From the NCBI GenBank assembly GCA_020466095.1, contig CM035806.1:11568724-11632723 (forward strand): a stretch of DNA of 64,000 nucleotides, read 5' to 3'. The position numbers and the translations under genes are program-made. The DNA is from Chlorops oryzae. Lineage: Eukaryota; Arthropoda; Insecta; Diptera; Chloropidae. This document shows, piece by piece, positions 45,101 through 56,334 of the stretch; position 1 is the first letter of the stretch; each line of letters opens with the position of its first letter. The notes below the pieces were generated by a model, which was not told the DNA's origin, ran no database searches, and saw nothing but the letters and a program-made list of their open reading frames with translations.

Positions 45101-46389
45101 GTCATATTCGTGGTCCACCTGCCCCTTGGAGTGCCTAAGGATTTTGAAAATTCAAACACGTTATATACGATCGAAATTATAAACCATTTGAGAAATGTAA
45201 GAACAAACTGTAAAATAAATACAATCATATACATAATTGCATCAATGCTTTAAATTGTAAAAGTAATCAGATGTAATTACATATGTATTCAGAACGCAAT
45301 TACATATATGATAAATTTAAATGCAATTATATAAGTAATTGAGTAATTGAGTATTTTTCATTTTCTAATTATATTGTAATTGGCTCCAATTAATAATGCA
45401 ATCGGGACAAGGCTCCAATCACGTATGTAATTGGTTCCAATTATATTTCGGGAGCTTATTTCTCTCCGTGTGTATATTGAAAATCTAATTTGGCTTTGAA
45501 ATCGATTATCCGGATTTTCGATAAAGTATATAAAATACCGCTGGGTTAATTCGATTTTTTTTTTATTACTGGGAATTTGACTGGCCTCACCGTGAAAGGG
45601 AAGGGTCAAAAGTATGTATGTGGCTTTCTGTTTTTAATCATACATATGTATGCTTACCAAATCACATTTCTGGGTACTATTAGCTGCCACATACTGAATG
45701 GTCCAATGGGGCAGATCAAGTAAGATTTGAGCGCAGCTACTGAATGACTTAATGCTGCCGGCAAAAGGAACAATAATGATTCGTCTAACGGTATCATCAG
45801 CAGGTGGTTGGTGTCCTGGCGCCGTATGCTTTGGGGTCGCGCTCAATGCGCCCTGTCCATTGATTTCCTTTAGTATTTTCTGCAATAGATTCTTATTGCT
45901 CAATCGCACGCTATCGGGCATGAAGAGAACATATTTCGTCTTAATGAATTCGATTGGATGGAGCTCCTGGCGTGTCTTCTCAATATCGAAAGCGAAATTT
46001 ACAAAGCGTACGGTTTGCTCCTCGCCATCGGTTACATTTCGTTCGAAGGCCACCGGCGGATACGGTTGGCCATCCTGTATGATGAGTATCTGCAGATGGG
46101 GCATTACTTCTAGAATGCTATCGATCGATTCCTTTAAATCGTTTTCGAAAGAGTAGAACGTCCGAAAGACGATTGTCATCGATTTGCGTATATGCTTGTT
46201 GGCATTTCGCGATTTATCCTTGATGGGACTGCTTTGGGGTAATTCATTTGGTTCCACACCGTTCGCTGTCATGGAGCTCGTCAAACTCTTCCAGAATGTC
46301 GACTTCCAGACATAAAAGATTAGCAGTATATTGACGATGGCAACAAGGGCGGCGACTAGTTTTGCATGCCTTAGGCGCATAACCTTCAT
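42139..46389 (-). CDS. FKRP: Fukutin-related protein (FKRP)
   Basis: Exons: 46389-45658, 43174-43058 and 42969-42139. All are in phase (244, 39 and 276 codons), giving about 559 residues (human FKRP is 495). It is a type II membrane protein: a short cytosolic MKVMRLRHAKL is followed by the hydrophobic anchor VAALVAIVNILLIFYVW. A stem/GT-like region includes LQILIIQDGQPYP. The C-terminal LicD-type domain carries the acidic motif in NAYDIDLSFNVNDLERS, whose DxD is the expected metal and nucleotide-sugar site. FKRP adds ribitol-5-phosphate to the O-mannose glycan of dystroglycan in the Golgi, acting after fukutin. The fly homologue is, I believe, CG15651. Intron 1 is unusually long (about 2.5 kb) because several transposons have inserted. 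The start is the first ATG before the membrane anchor. Confidence 0.92.
43262..43398. repeat. TTAA-flanked MITE (copy B)
   Basis: TTAA on both sides (43258-43261, 43399-43402). The left end is CCCTTTAATGCCACA and the right end CAATTAGAGGG. It shares 'ggtaatttgttcgaaaaaag' and 'gtccgtctaga' with the copy at 3550-3669. Confidence 0.6.
43639..44265. repeat. CAGCCC-family MITE, copy 2 (middle level of nest)
   Basis: The left end CAGCCCTATTCTAAATGATT and the right end (inverse of CAGCCCGATTCTTAATATTC) both continue into CCCCGGGAATTTTT. At 627 bp it is much longer than the other copies (about 200-235 bp), because the inner element adds about 390 bp. Confidence 0.8.
43755..44144. repeat. Innermost element of the nest
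   Basis: The left end TTTAGACTAGGCAATTCTGA reappears at the right as the inverse of TTTAGACTACGCAATTCTGA. A second internal pair (GTGGCACAACTC-like / TGACACAACTCAGAATTT) lies deeper. No ORF and no clear target duplication. Confidence 0.75.
44448..44753. repeat. MITE with CAGTAGTTTCGCTATATAAG ends
   Basis: Perfect terminal inverted repeats begin CAGTAGTTTCGCTATATAAG and extend to about 23 bp (44448-44470 and 44731-44753). The interior repeats ATAAGAAAC and CTTATAAACGG several times. The right end abuts the next element without spacer, so no target duplication can be read. Confidence 0.85.
44754..45470. repeat. Repeat element rich in ATGTAATTG units
   Basis: Short inverted ends, CACGCAGAGAAA and TTTCTCTCCGTG, bound about 715 bp. 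The interior carries more than fifteen degenerate copies of (TATGTAATTG)(CATCCAATTA), including many ATGTAATTG/CAATTATAT inverse pairs, interrupted by about 130 bp of ordinary sequence (45060-45190). No ORF. CACGSAGAGAAA ends are seen in other insect noncoding elements (recollection). Confidence 0.65.
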
Positions 46390-47439
46390 GGCGGCGAAGG
46401 CGGTGGTGGTGGTGGTGGTGGTGGTGGCGAAGGTGATGACGGAATGGGATTTCTCGTGGATTCAATTACTGGACGACTACAACCTAACTATCATTTTGAT
46501 TGCTGAGAATTGTTGTGGAATCGTTTTTTTTTTTTTTTCTTAACTTTTCTACTTGGTCATTTGGAACTAATGGAACTGCGCGAGTGATAGTTTTTCCTTT
46601 CCTTCACATTATCCTTTTTGCGATGAAATAATTAAATTCCCTTTAAGATTTTTCGTCAAAAATTCGTGAAATTTTGTCTTTCTATTTTCTGTCACTACAA
46701 TGTTTTTCTTCCTATTCCGTTTTGTGTGTATCTTTCGTGACAGAAGTGTAAAGCACTAAAGCACAAAATATGAAATCGTTAAAAGCTTAGCGGAAAGCGT
46801 AAAAGCTTTTCTCGCCCTTAAGGGCTGAAAATGAAAGCTCAAAGGATAAAATTGCCAAATGGTGTTGCCAACGGGAGGGTAAGAAAACAAGATGGATTCA
46901 TTTTCGACTCATGAGGGATAAAATAATTTTGTACTCTCAAAAAAGCTCTTTTCTATTCTTCTTCTGCTCCTTTTGTCATCGTCGACTCCCAGTGGAGTAT
47001 AGGGCATTTTCTCAATCTTGTTGAACTGTCATCAGGCAATCGCGTTTAACAAACGTTGATTTAATTAATAATGAATAAATGAAATTATCTGTTTTTGGGC
47101 TCAAATAGTGATCGAAATTGATTATTCGATTTATTTGTGTCAAAATTAGTGATTGGAATTGCCCAATAATCGAAGAATAATCGCGAGATTTTTCGGGATT
47201 TAATAAACAATACTAATCTATACTTAATTTAGAGCATAATCAAAAAATAATGCTGATTAAATTAAATTTATTTCGAAAAAAATATAAAAACTAATTTAAA
47301 AATTATAAAATCTAAATCCCGACTCAATTTAGAGCATTTTGAAGTATTTAAATTATTTAAAAAAATATTCGAAAACAATCGTGATTAAATTAAGATCATT
47401 TTTAATTATTTTTGATAAATAAACTAAAGAAAAAAATAA

Positions 47440-47986
47440 GGCTCAAAATCCAACATTGCGAGAGCCCGATGCGAGAGCGCGAGACAAGACGCACACAAAT
47501 TTCACTACATTCAATCGTATGGTTCAAGCTCCAATGTATCGCACTGCGAGACCTCGTAGCGAGAAAATTTTGAAAAATTGAATATTTATCGTTGCGAGGC
47601 AATTTGACAGGTTAATGATGCAGCTATATTTTTAGTACTCGCTATTGGGTACTCTCGTTTAAACTAATAAAACAAAAACTGTTCACTGTTCTGTGAAAAA
47701 GAGCTTTTAGAATATTTCACGAGCTTTGGTTCAATTTGAAAATTTTTTGCAAATTTTTGAAAATTTTGAATTAAAATTTTAACTCAAGTGATAGCGTATA
47801 ATTTTTATGAGTACTCGGTACTCTCTAGATTGGTACTGGTTCAAATATTGCATTACTAGAAGCGAAATTATGCTTTCATCTGCGTGACGCAAAACTCTCA
47901 TTGGAGATTGAAATGCGTCACGCAAAACATTTTCGTGACGTCGCGCACTCTCGCATCGGGCTCTCGCAATATTGGATTTTGGGCTT
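47440..47986. repeat. MITE/foldback with ~45-bp GC-richer inverted ends
   Basis: The left end (AAGGCTCAAAATCCAACATT, continuing GCGAGAGCCCGATGCGAGAG) is the inverse of the right end (AAGCCCAAAATCCAATATTG, continuing CGAGAGCCCGATGCGAGAGT). CG-rich blocks (GTGCGACGTCACG, TGCGTCACGCAAAA) recur inside near the right end. It is 547 bp and has no ORF. Confidence 0.8.
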
Positions 47987-48261
47987 AAATCAAAACTAAC
48001 CCCCCATATTATAAATCACAACTAGACGGGTTTCAGCTGTTTTCAATTCAGTTTTCGGCCAATATTTGCCATGAAAAGCCAAAAATAAAATTTATTTCTG
48101 ATTATAGCCTTGTTTACGAGTAGGTATACAAATTTAAAACTTTCATTAATAATAGCAAAAGCAAAAAAGTTATGTTCAGTTATAAAATAATACAACCACA
48201 ACCGGTTGTTATTCATAATAGGGAGGTTATTTAAAATAATCTTAAAATAAACATGCACGTG

Positions 48262-48410
48262 CTAGAATCCGATAGCTGACGGAATCGGAATTTTAGTCAA
48301 CAGAAATTTCATATACATACAAACATACATACATACATATGTATCTCACAGACAAGTGAATAAAATATGGATCTGTGCAATTAAGAACCAATAGCACATG
48401 CCTGAAAAAT
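48262..48410. repeat. Dispersed element (GAATCCGATAGCTG family), copy 2, partial
   Basis: Begins AGAATCCGATAGCTGACGGA, then 'attttagtca', and later 'gtgcaattaagaaccaa', in the same order as the copy at 56958-57172. The right end is missing. Confidence 0.6.
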
Positions 48411-49029
48411 TACTTTCAAATATTTGAAAGAAAAAGGCAAACAGAAAGAACGGTCGGAGGAGGAACTCATGTTGACATTTCCTGCAGGGTTGTCGGCAAG
48501 TAAGTTCTACTTTAAATCCTAACGAAAATTCTCGCGAAGATATTCCTCGGAAAACTCTTTATTTTCCCCTAAATATGATACGTTCTTACTATTTTGCTTA
48601 CCCAAAGTAATATTTAATCCGGTTGCGCCTGAATTAAAAAAAAATAAATATAAAAAATAAGATGAAATATGAAATGGTTCAGGTATGGGGATGACAGAAA
48701 ACGAACCCTTTCAGTGATTCCATATGGCATCGCTAGGCGCTACCGGGTAAAATTATCCGGGAACGTTTACAACATATATAACAATATATGTCACTCTCAG
48801 AGATATTGCGCGGGACGTTTCGCGCCAGTTAGAAAGAGATGTTTCTCGACCGGCAAAAGAAGAGCGAGAGAGAAATACTTTTGGTGAGTACCTCAGTGCA
48901 AAATGCTCATTTTGGTGGGTACCCAAAACCGTGGTGGGTACCCAAGACCGTGGTGAAACGAGCCAAAACCGAAACGGCTCCTGAGTGACATATATAGTAA
49001 TATATGGTTTACAATCGGGCTGAATATAA

Positions 49030-49203
49030 GGGAACGTGTCCAAACTACGTGCCCCTTTTTTGGGGGGAGGGGGGGGGGTCCTGGAAGTACTACACTTGGA
49101 CAAATTGGTCACTTAAATTATTCTACGGATTGTCACCGAGGGGGGGGGGGGGGGGGGGGTAAAAAGTAGTAAAAAATGGTTCACGTAGTTTGGACACGTT
49201 CCC
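49030..49203. repeat. MITE, 174 bp, TAA target duplication
   Basis: The ends are GGGAACGTGTCCAAACTACG and its exact inverse, flanked by TAA (49027-49029, 49204-49206). The interior has two long G runs (49061-49078 and 49141-49159). The 3-bp TAA duplication and GGG ends fit PIF/Harbinger-like MITEs. Confidence 0.85.
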
Positions 49204-49558
49204 TAATAAGTATGTATTTGGATTTGAGAGGGCTTTTTTCTTTGCCTTTTTCTTTCTTTTTGAGATCGATCGAATTTCGGAGCGCCGCCCCTGTTCCGAT
49301 CGAGCAGCCTCGATTCTATTAAAATTATAAAGCGCTTTTTGGTTAAGTATCAAATATTTTTTTCTTTTTTCCAGTTTCAAACTTCAATTAAATTTTAAGA
49401 ACATAAAAATTCTTACAGAACTAAAATGGACTAGAGTCTACAATAAATTACAAGAACGTGATCTTTAACTCTCCCTCTCTCTTACTCACTCTCTCGCACT
49501 CTATGTTTCGCTGTGTGAGTCTTGGTGGCTCTCTCTCTCTCTCTCTCTCTGGTTCATC

Positions 49559-50885
49559 TCATTTCCGATTTGTTCGAAGATCAAGTGGCAGATCGAGGGG
49601 AGTTTGAATAGCTAAAGAGCTCAAGGGTACATTGACGCCATAGGTATCAGAATAGCCCAAGGTAAGACAGCTCCCATGTGGCCAGTATGCTCGCTTGGCA
49701 TGTTCGGCCTCATAATAATAGTCGTCCAATTGTTTCGCCTCTACATCAGCAACCTCGGCCGGCATATATAATTGAGAAACCGTCGGCGGTGAGTAGTTAT
49801 AAACCTCATAAGAGGATAAAGGACGATGATGATCATGATGATGATGATGATGATGATTGTGGTGATCATGATAGGAGTGCATGCTTGTTGGATTCGTCGG
49901 ACTCGCGGAGTAAGTTTCTCGGTAGTTGGTTGCGGCTTTAAGACGATCGCTATCAACAAGTTGTTCGCCATGCTTGAAAGTCTTAACGTGTTTGCGTAAG
50001 GACGACGGGTCTGTGTAGCGTTTCTGACAGCCGGGAACTTTACACACATACGGTTTCTCTACGGCATGTGTTCGCGTGTGCTTGAAACGATCCGAAGAAT
50101 TCGAATAGGCCTTATTGCAGCCATCATAGGTGCAGACGTAGGGCTTCTCGCCCGAATGAGAGCGTATATGAATTTTTAAATTCTCCGCCCTCGAGAAACT
50201 CTTTTTACATAGATGGCAACTGTGTGGCTTCTCTTTTGTATGGGTACGGACATGCACGAGCATTTTGTATCGTGCATTGAAACCACGCGCCGACCGCTGG
50301 CAGCCCTTCCAGCGGCAATAGTACAGACCATCGTCGAGCGGTACGGCATGCAATTGATTGACATGACCAGCCAAGGATGACAGACTATCGAAGAATCTGT
50401 GGCATTCAAATAATAAAATAATATGTAGGTAATAATAATAATACCATAAATTATAAGAACAATGATCAATAGGACTCGCAATGAAGTTAGAAGAGGCTGA
50501 GGGGGGCATAGGGATAGGTATAGGGATAGTTTGGCCGACTCACCTGTTGCAATCGAACCACTGGCAGACGTGCTCACTGCTCGGTGTCGAGCTTTCGCTG
50601 CTCGCATTCTCGATTTCGTGCTCGATTTCAATTTCGTGGCTGCTGATAATCTGCTGGCCTTGACCGACTTTCATTGCATCGAGAGGAACGCTGCCGGAGT
50701 GAATGACGATCGTGGGTGGCGTTATTGGCGGCGTTGGGAAGCGGAACTCATCGGGCGAATACTTGAGCCGTTTGCAAGGCACTTCACTGTAGCCGACGAA
50801 CTGTGTATTTGAACAATATCCGATTGTCGGTGGTGGTGGCGACACTCTCGGTGAGTAATAGTAATTGGTTGGACTGCTGCCGTTC
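49559..50885 (-). CDS. sug: GLIS/Gli-type C2H2 zinc finger factor, sugarbabe/GLIS2-like
   Basis: Two certain exons: 50885-50544 and 50396-49559, joined in phase (AG|A). The first carries a proline-rich segment ([16 protein letters not shown]) and the start of finger 1 ([10 protein letters not shown]). The second completes five fingers of the GLI/GLIS/ZIC class, with [57 protein letters not shown] and [18 protein letters not shown] as hallmark blocks. GFNARYKML and [14 protein letters not shown] are closest to GLIS2, whose fly counterpart is sugarbabe, a sugar-responsive activator of metabolic genes in the nucleus. The tail has a His-rich run ([15 protein letters not shown]) and ends [13 protein letters not shown], a PLDL-type motif that can bind CtBP. 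The 5' end is not settled: exons at 51216-51088 and 51786-51581 are possible. Confidence 0.88.
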
Positions 50886-51087
50886 CTTAAAACAGAGTAT
50901 AAGATTTCCATCATTATTGTTCTCACTTTGAGAAAATTTATCTTTTGAAATAGTTTTTTTTCTTTTTTTTTTAGTTAAATATTTTTGCTTCTTTCTTTTA
51001 TTTTTTCAGCGCTTGAAGAAGTTGAATTGAAAGAGCCTACTAAACGACTGAACTGGTTAGCGGTATGGACTCGGGTGTTATTGTTAC

Positions 51088-51216
51088 GGAGCTAGAGCTA
51101 AAAGAACTGTAGGCCCGAGTGGGCTCAGATAACGCGGCAGTGTTATACAGCGAACAAGACGGAGCGTCGTTATCAGGCTCGCCGTCATAGCCTCGAGGAG
51201 TGATTGTTTCGTCTTT
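51088..51216 (-). CDS. Tentative upstream exon of the GLIS-like gene
   Basis: An acceptor (CTCTCGACAG) at 51217 and a possible donor (GTAACA) at 51087 bound 129 bp. In one frame it reads KDETITPRGYDGEPDNDAPS, which looks like a disordered activator region but is out of phase with the next exon. The frame that is in phase reads SLLEAMTASLITTLRLV and also links in phase to the exon at 51581. The conflict means that the donor, or my choice of frame, may be wrong. Confidence 0.35.
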
Positions 51217-51580
51217 CTGTCGAGAGAGAGAGAGAGGGAGAAAGAGGGAGAAAGAGGGAGAGGGAGAGGGAGAGAGAGAGCAGTTGAGAATTATAGACTC
51301 TAGACCCACGACTCTGGAGAGAATGATTTTAGAGCCAGAAAAAAAAAACACCGAACATCGTAAAGAGTGCAAGAAATCACCGGCCGTTTGTTTGGATAGT
51401 TGATTAGTTGGATGATTTCGCGGCTCCCCCGTCAGGCTTGTGCGTGACTGCGATTTTTTTTTTTTTTTTTTTGTCACCACATTCTTATCGAAGACCTAAC
51501 AAGGGGGCCCAACCGACTTGTTCCGGCACTAACGGAAGGCGATAATTCCGAATGAAATTTCTAAGAAAGAGAAGTCATAC

Positions 51581-51786
51581 CCAACGACGATGATTGATGC
51601 TGCTTGTGTGTGGACATGCGTCGAATGGCTGTAACGGCGTGAGGTAATGGTGATTGCCTTCCAACAATTCGAATGATCAACAAATGAGCCAGCGAAATAA
51701 GCACTCGTACCATTGTCGCATGGTCGGCTCGGGGAGACTTTAACGATGACGTTGATTTTTCCCCCAAATGATTCGATACTGTTTAA
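51581..51786 (-). CDS. Tentative 5' exon of the GLIS-like gene
   Basis: Open frame containing SIESFGGKINVIVKVSPSRP and HSTHVHTQAASIIVV, ending at a good donor (GTATGA) with phase 2, and preceded by an AAACAG acceptor. It links in phase to 51216-51088 and then to 50885. No homology is recognised, and no ATG is present in this segment in that frame, so a further 5' exon would be needed. Confidence 0.25.
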
Positions 51787-51799
51787 AGGTGGCGGTGAT

Positions 51800-52373
51800 C
51801 TCAAGTAGAAATATAATCGTTTTCTACGAAACTTTGAATCAACCTGCTATCATTGAGGAAGCCGCAATCGATTTGAAAATAAAAGATAAGAGCCTCAGTG
51901 AATTAGCCAGAACGGAACGGAAGTGATAAAATACTGAGTATTCAAATCATATTTTGCGCTAGTCTCCGAGGTAAGAATAAGTTATACTTGCCAAAGAAGT
52001 TTACCTATATTTTTTTATACCGCCAAACAGCCTAATCAATTTTTTTCTCGAATTAAATGGGCCCCTTCATGGTGCCCGAGTCCGAGAGGTTTCTCATTTT
52101 TATCCCTCTCCGACGTCTTCTCTACAAGTTTCAATTAAATGTGGAATATTTTTCCATGTTCCTCAAGACGACTAAAACCTTCCGAACTAAAATTTCCATA
52201 ACTCGAAGTAATATATCCTTTTGGGTAATCAGGACCGGGTTAATTTTAAATTGCCCCCTGGACTACAGTGAAAAATGCAGTCCTTCCTCAACCTTCCTTA
52301 AAACTCCAAAACATTATCAAGATTTTGTTAATTTTACAATTAGGATAAGAAATTTATGCTTTGGGGGGCTCTC

Positions 52374-52405
<32 letters not shown>

Positions 52406-55284
52406 TTAGAAGTTCGTCGAAAAATGCCCTAAAAACATTTGAAAAAATTCGTTAAACACGTTGAGAATTATTTAAATTTACTCATCAACTTTTACTTATG
52501 CTAAAAATTCAATTCAAATTCAAACTTTAAACGGATTTATCTCGGAACGACTTTTTTTAACTGGTGGCCACGATTTCTCCAGTTCAACTGGACCGATTTT
52601 AATGAAACAAAATGGATTCGATGCAGGATTGTCACCACTATCGGATGAAGCTCAATTATAATTTTAACAAATTTTTTACTATTTTTTTTTTCATACTAAA
52701 CTACAAAAAAACATACCCGAAATCGATGGGTCATTTTTCAATGGCCACCATTTTGTCAAAAAAAAAAATCGCAAAATTATTTTCGAGCTTCACCCGATAA
52801 TGACATCCATAATGATTATAACCTCGAGAAATTGTGGCCGCCAGCACTATACTTTTTCTTTTTTTGGGAATCTTCACTTTGACGGCAGAGAACTTTTTGA
52901 GCCGCCTTCAAATAAAAAAAGTTTATTGTCTTTTTTATTTTTACTAATTTTCATTACTTCTGAACACATAAAAAAAAAAAATTAAAAAAATTAAAAAAGC
53001 TCTTTTCGTTTCCTGTCAGGAATCTTTTTAAAAAATGGTCCAAAACAGCCTCGCAAGGGAAACAACACCCTTAACGAGTCTTAACCCTTTCGCGCGGGAG
53101 TTTTTCTCGAAACACAGGCAAAACTGATTTCAGAAATGGAAATGGAAAATAATCATGTTCTACATACTCAAAAATTTCGAATGTCCTTCGGTTATCCTGG
53201 GATATATGTATTATCCCAATAAAAGTTTTAGATGGGACACATACATATGTATATCCTAATAGAAAAAATTCAAGTTTTGACTGATGCGGACGTATTGTCC
53301 CAGTAGGCGCGAAAGGGTTAAAGCATAAATCAAAGGACTTTAGGATATACCTATATGTATTACTGAGAATGAGTGCGAAATTAAGGACGCCACGCCACTG
53401 ATCATGGCTTCAAATTAGTTTAATCGCCCTGGGCCTGTGCACCGAGTTCCTTTGGTGCTAATCCCAGACTGTGGGCAATATTAAAGTGAGAGCGAAGGTT
53501 AAGTCAAGTTTCCCAAAGCTTTTTAAGGATACAAATTTTTTATTAAAAATATATAAAAAAAAAAAAGAGACAAAACTATTTTTAGCAACAGAACTAGACT
53601 TCTTCTTCTAATTTTTATTCATTTTTTTTTTTTTAATAAAATTTTGATGATGTAATTCTATTTTCGGGGCTGCTAAGGCTTTTTCTCGAACTATTCGTTC
53701 CAGTTTTTTCTAGAATCATAAGTTCGAAGAGTTCGGACAATATCATTTAAAGAAAAAAAAATCGTAGATAATTCGACAATGAGTACATAAAATAGAGCGT
53801 TCAAATTTTAATAAGTACCTATACGTATAAAAATTTTTTATATAATCGAGTAGAGTATAGTATAGAAAACAGTATAGAAAAAAAAACCAAAAAAAAATAT
53901 TTAAGTTTTTAAATCATTTTTTAATGATGATTATTCTTCAGTGGCAAGTGGAAAACGGCATCGAAAAAGACGCGCTAATAAGAAGAAAATTCGGTTCAAC
54001 AAGATTTATGGATTTATGTTTCTCTCACGCGACCCCAGAGACGACAATAGCCGACAACGCAATTACTCATAAGCATTTTTGTTTTTTTTTTTAATAATTT
54101 TATTATATTCTTTTCAGGTTACTTCTTTTCGCAATTCTATTTTTTTTTTTTTTTTTTTTTTTTTTGTCGCATATTTCGGAGTGATAAGCCAGCAAATTAA
54201 GATGAAGAAGTCAGCGTGAGGTGTTGCATCATGCATTGCTGGTGGCAGACAATCGTGTCAAACCAAAAAAAAAAAAAAAAATTCAAATAAGTTATAAATA
54301 AAAATTTTTTAAATAATTTAGTTAAATATGCGCTATGAAACTTCCGTGCGTGCCGTGTCATTTCAATTGTTGGAACAGCGAAACGGCTTAACGTAACTGG
54401 GCATCATCAATCGGCTATCACCGAAGACCATCAACACCTCGCAAGTGGAATGTTTATTATTATTATTATTTTTTTCTTATAGATTATTAATTGGAATTAG
54501 TCTTTTAATTCCATTGCAAGCACTTAACGCAATGTAAGAGACGTGGAAAAAACCTCGCCTGAATATTATACATATATGTATGTATATATGTCAATATGTA
54601 TATATATTCGGAGGAACCGGCCAGTGAGGCCAGACGTACAAAGTCCGACACACATCGAGCACGCAAGGCGCTTGCGGTTTTTCTTCGCCCACCAACTGAT
54701 TACCACTTTGATTGAAATGACATTAATATGAAGAAAAGAAAATAAATAAAAACAACAACAGCAACAACAATAAAAACAAAAAAGCGCGAAAGTTTTTTCT
54801 CTTCCTTTTTGCTTTTCAACTTTTGTTTAATTTTTTACGCGTGCTCCCCATTGTCGTCGTAATCAGCAGACCGTCTGGAGCTGATATTTTTGTTTTTTTT
54901 TTTGTTTTTGTTTTTGTGTGACACCACGCCGAAAATCGAGACGAAAAAAAGAACATAAGACTAAACAAACAAACAATTTTCCCATTTGAAATGTTTATTT
55001 GAAATTCTGCAACATTTGGCGTCGTCACGAAAAACCATTTTTAGACCAGTCCACATTTTTTTTTTTTTTTCATTTAATTTTTTTAATGTTTTTGTTTATT
55101 GTTTTATTTCAACTTTATGTTTCTTTCATTGTGTGTATTTTGTTGTGTATTTGCTTTTTGAAAGAAGTTTTTTTTAAAATTGTTTTTTATTTTTTTTTTT
55201 TTTATAGTTTTAATTTTCCTACATACATTGCATATATGTATCGCACTTGTTGGAAAATGTTAACCCGCTTAATAAAACCGTTAC
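51800..55284. other. Intergenic or 5' intron DNA upstream of the GLIS-like gene
   Basis: No strong exon. Contains poly-A/T tracts (52374-52401, 54140-54165), the piggyBac-like MITE at 53085-53317, (CAACAA)n at about 54750-54770 and TATATG repeats (54570-54605). If the exon at 55285-55428 belongs to sug, this would be an intron of it. Confidence 0.4.
53085..53317. repeat. piggyBac-like MITE, 233 bp, TTAA target
   Basis: TTAA on both sides (53081-53084 and 53318-53321) with perfect inverted ends CCCTTTCGCGC. The interior contains 'tatcctgggatatatgtattatccca' style short palindromes and TATGTATAT repeats. TTAA duplication and CCCT ends are typical of piggyBac elements. Confidence 0.85.
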
Positions 55285-55428
55285 CTTTGTGAATGATCGC
55301 GTCGAACAAGCTCGCATGCATGCACCTGAACAATTGCGAATGCGACACGCAACATGCAACTCCAATGCACTGTGAGCCGAGAAGCAGCGCTTTCGAATGA
55401 AGTCTCCCAAGAATTTCTTCAGCTTCAT
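55285..55428 (-). CDS. Possible first exon with good donor, unidentified
   Basis: ATG at 55428 opens MKLKKFLGDFIRKRCFSAHS and 28 more codons, ending FTK exactly at GTAACG in phase 0. It is Cys/Arg-rich (CRIRNCSGACMRACSTRSF). It could be an N-terminal exon of the GLIS-like gene on the same strand about 3.5 kb away, or chance. No homology recognised. Confidence 0.2.
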
Positions 55429-56334
55429 AATTTCATATTGAAATCATACGTGGGGTCTTGTGTGGTGCTCGAACTAGGCGCGCGCACACACGGGGCATGG
55501 TTTTATAATTAAACCGCATCGTATACCGGGAACCACATTTTTACCACAAGCACTCCAGAGAGAAGAGGCGACGTCTATAAATAGTAGATCACTCACGTTG
55601 GGCCCCCATAGGGATTTCAATTGCATTCGAATAAACCAAGTTTAGAGTACATTTTTATTTGACGAATGGAAAAACTAAGCCTGCAAGTGTGCAGAAAAAT
55701 CGAACGATCGATTGATTTACTCGAAAAAAAAAAAAAAAAAAAATAGTTCAATTGTTTCTAATTATGGATATACGCAATATCCGATTAAGCGAACTTATTT
55801 TAATTTAAAAGCAGCTAATGTTAAAAGAATTATTGTATTTAATTAACGTTTTTTTTTTATAAACGAAAAAAAAGAGTTTATAGAGAAAAGGCAATTTTAT
55901 GCCTCAAGTCCAATAGCGTTGTTATTTATGTTCGTGGATTCCTACAAATGTTCAACACATGTTAACATACAGAATCAATTCCAATCAACAGCGCATATGG
56001 TTCGAACTTACAACATACATTTTATATTTTCATATATTGAATATGTGCGGCAGTGCATGCTCCTGGAATTCACGCTATACTCGGTCACTTTTAAATAAAA
56101 TAAAAAAGGATGCTAAAATGTTATGCTTTCAAGGCGCTCCTAAAAAATCCTTTTCCACAGAGAAAATGATCCTAAAACGCTTCAACCGGAGCTCCAAATG
56201 AGCGTTTTTTTTTTTTTTTTTTTTTTTTTGGAGAAAAGAGCACGGAGCCTTCAATGGAAAGAGGCTGTTTGGATTCTCTTTCAGAAAAATTTTTTTAAAA
56301 AATTAAATAAAATGACATAAGGCGTATGGTCTTC

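Larger units (their letters stand above)
46390..49558. other. Intergenic DNA between FKRP and the GLIS-like gene
   Basis: No supported gene. FKRP 5' flank: a (GGT)n block at 46405-46427 precedes the ATG on the minus strand and is probably 5' UTR. Further content is the elements at 47440-47986, 48262-48410 and 49030-49203. A CT microsatellite lies just downstream of the zinc-finger gene's stop (about 49471-49550). Confidence 0.5.

Noticed and set aside
55909..56075. Possible second full copy of the 782-1303 element
   Set aside because: Only short blocks match and no paired inverted ends could be defined, so it is mentioned only as a relative.
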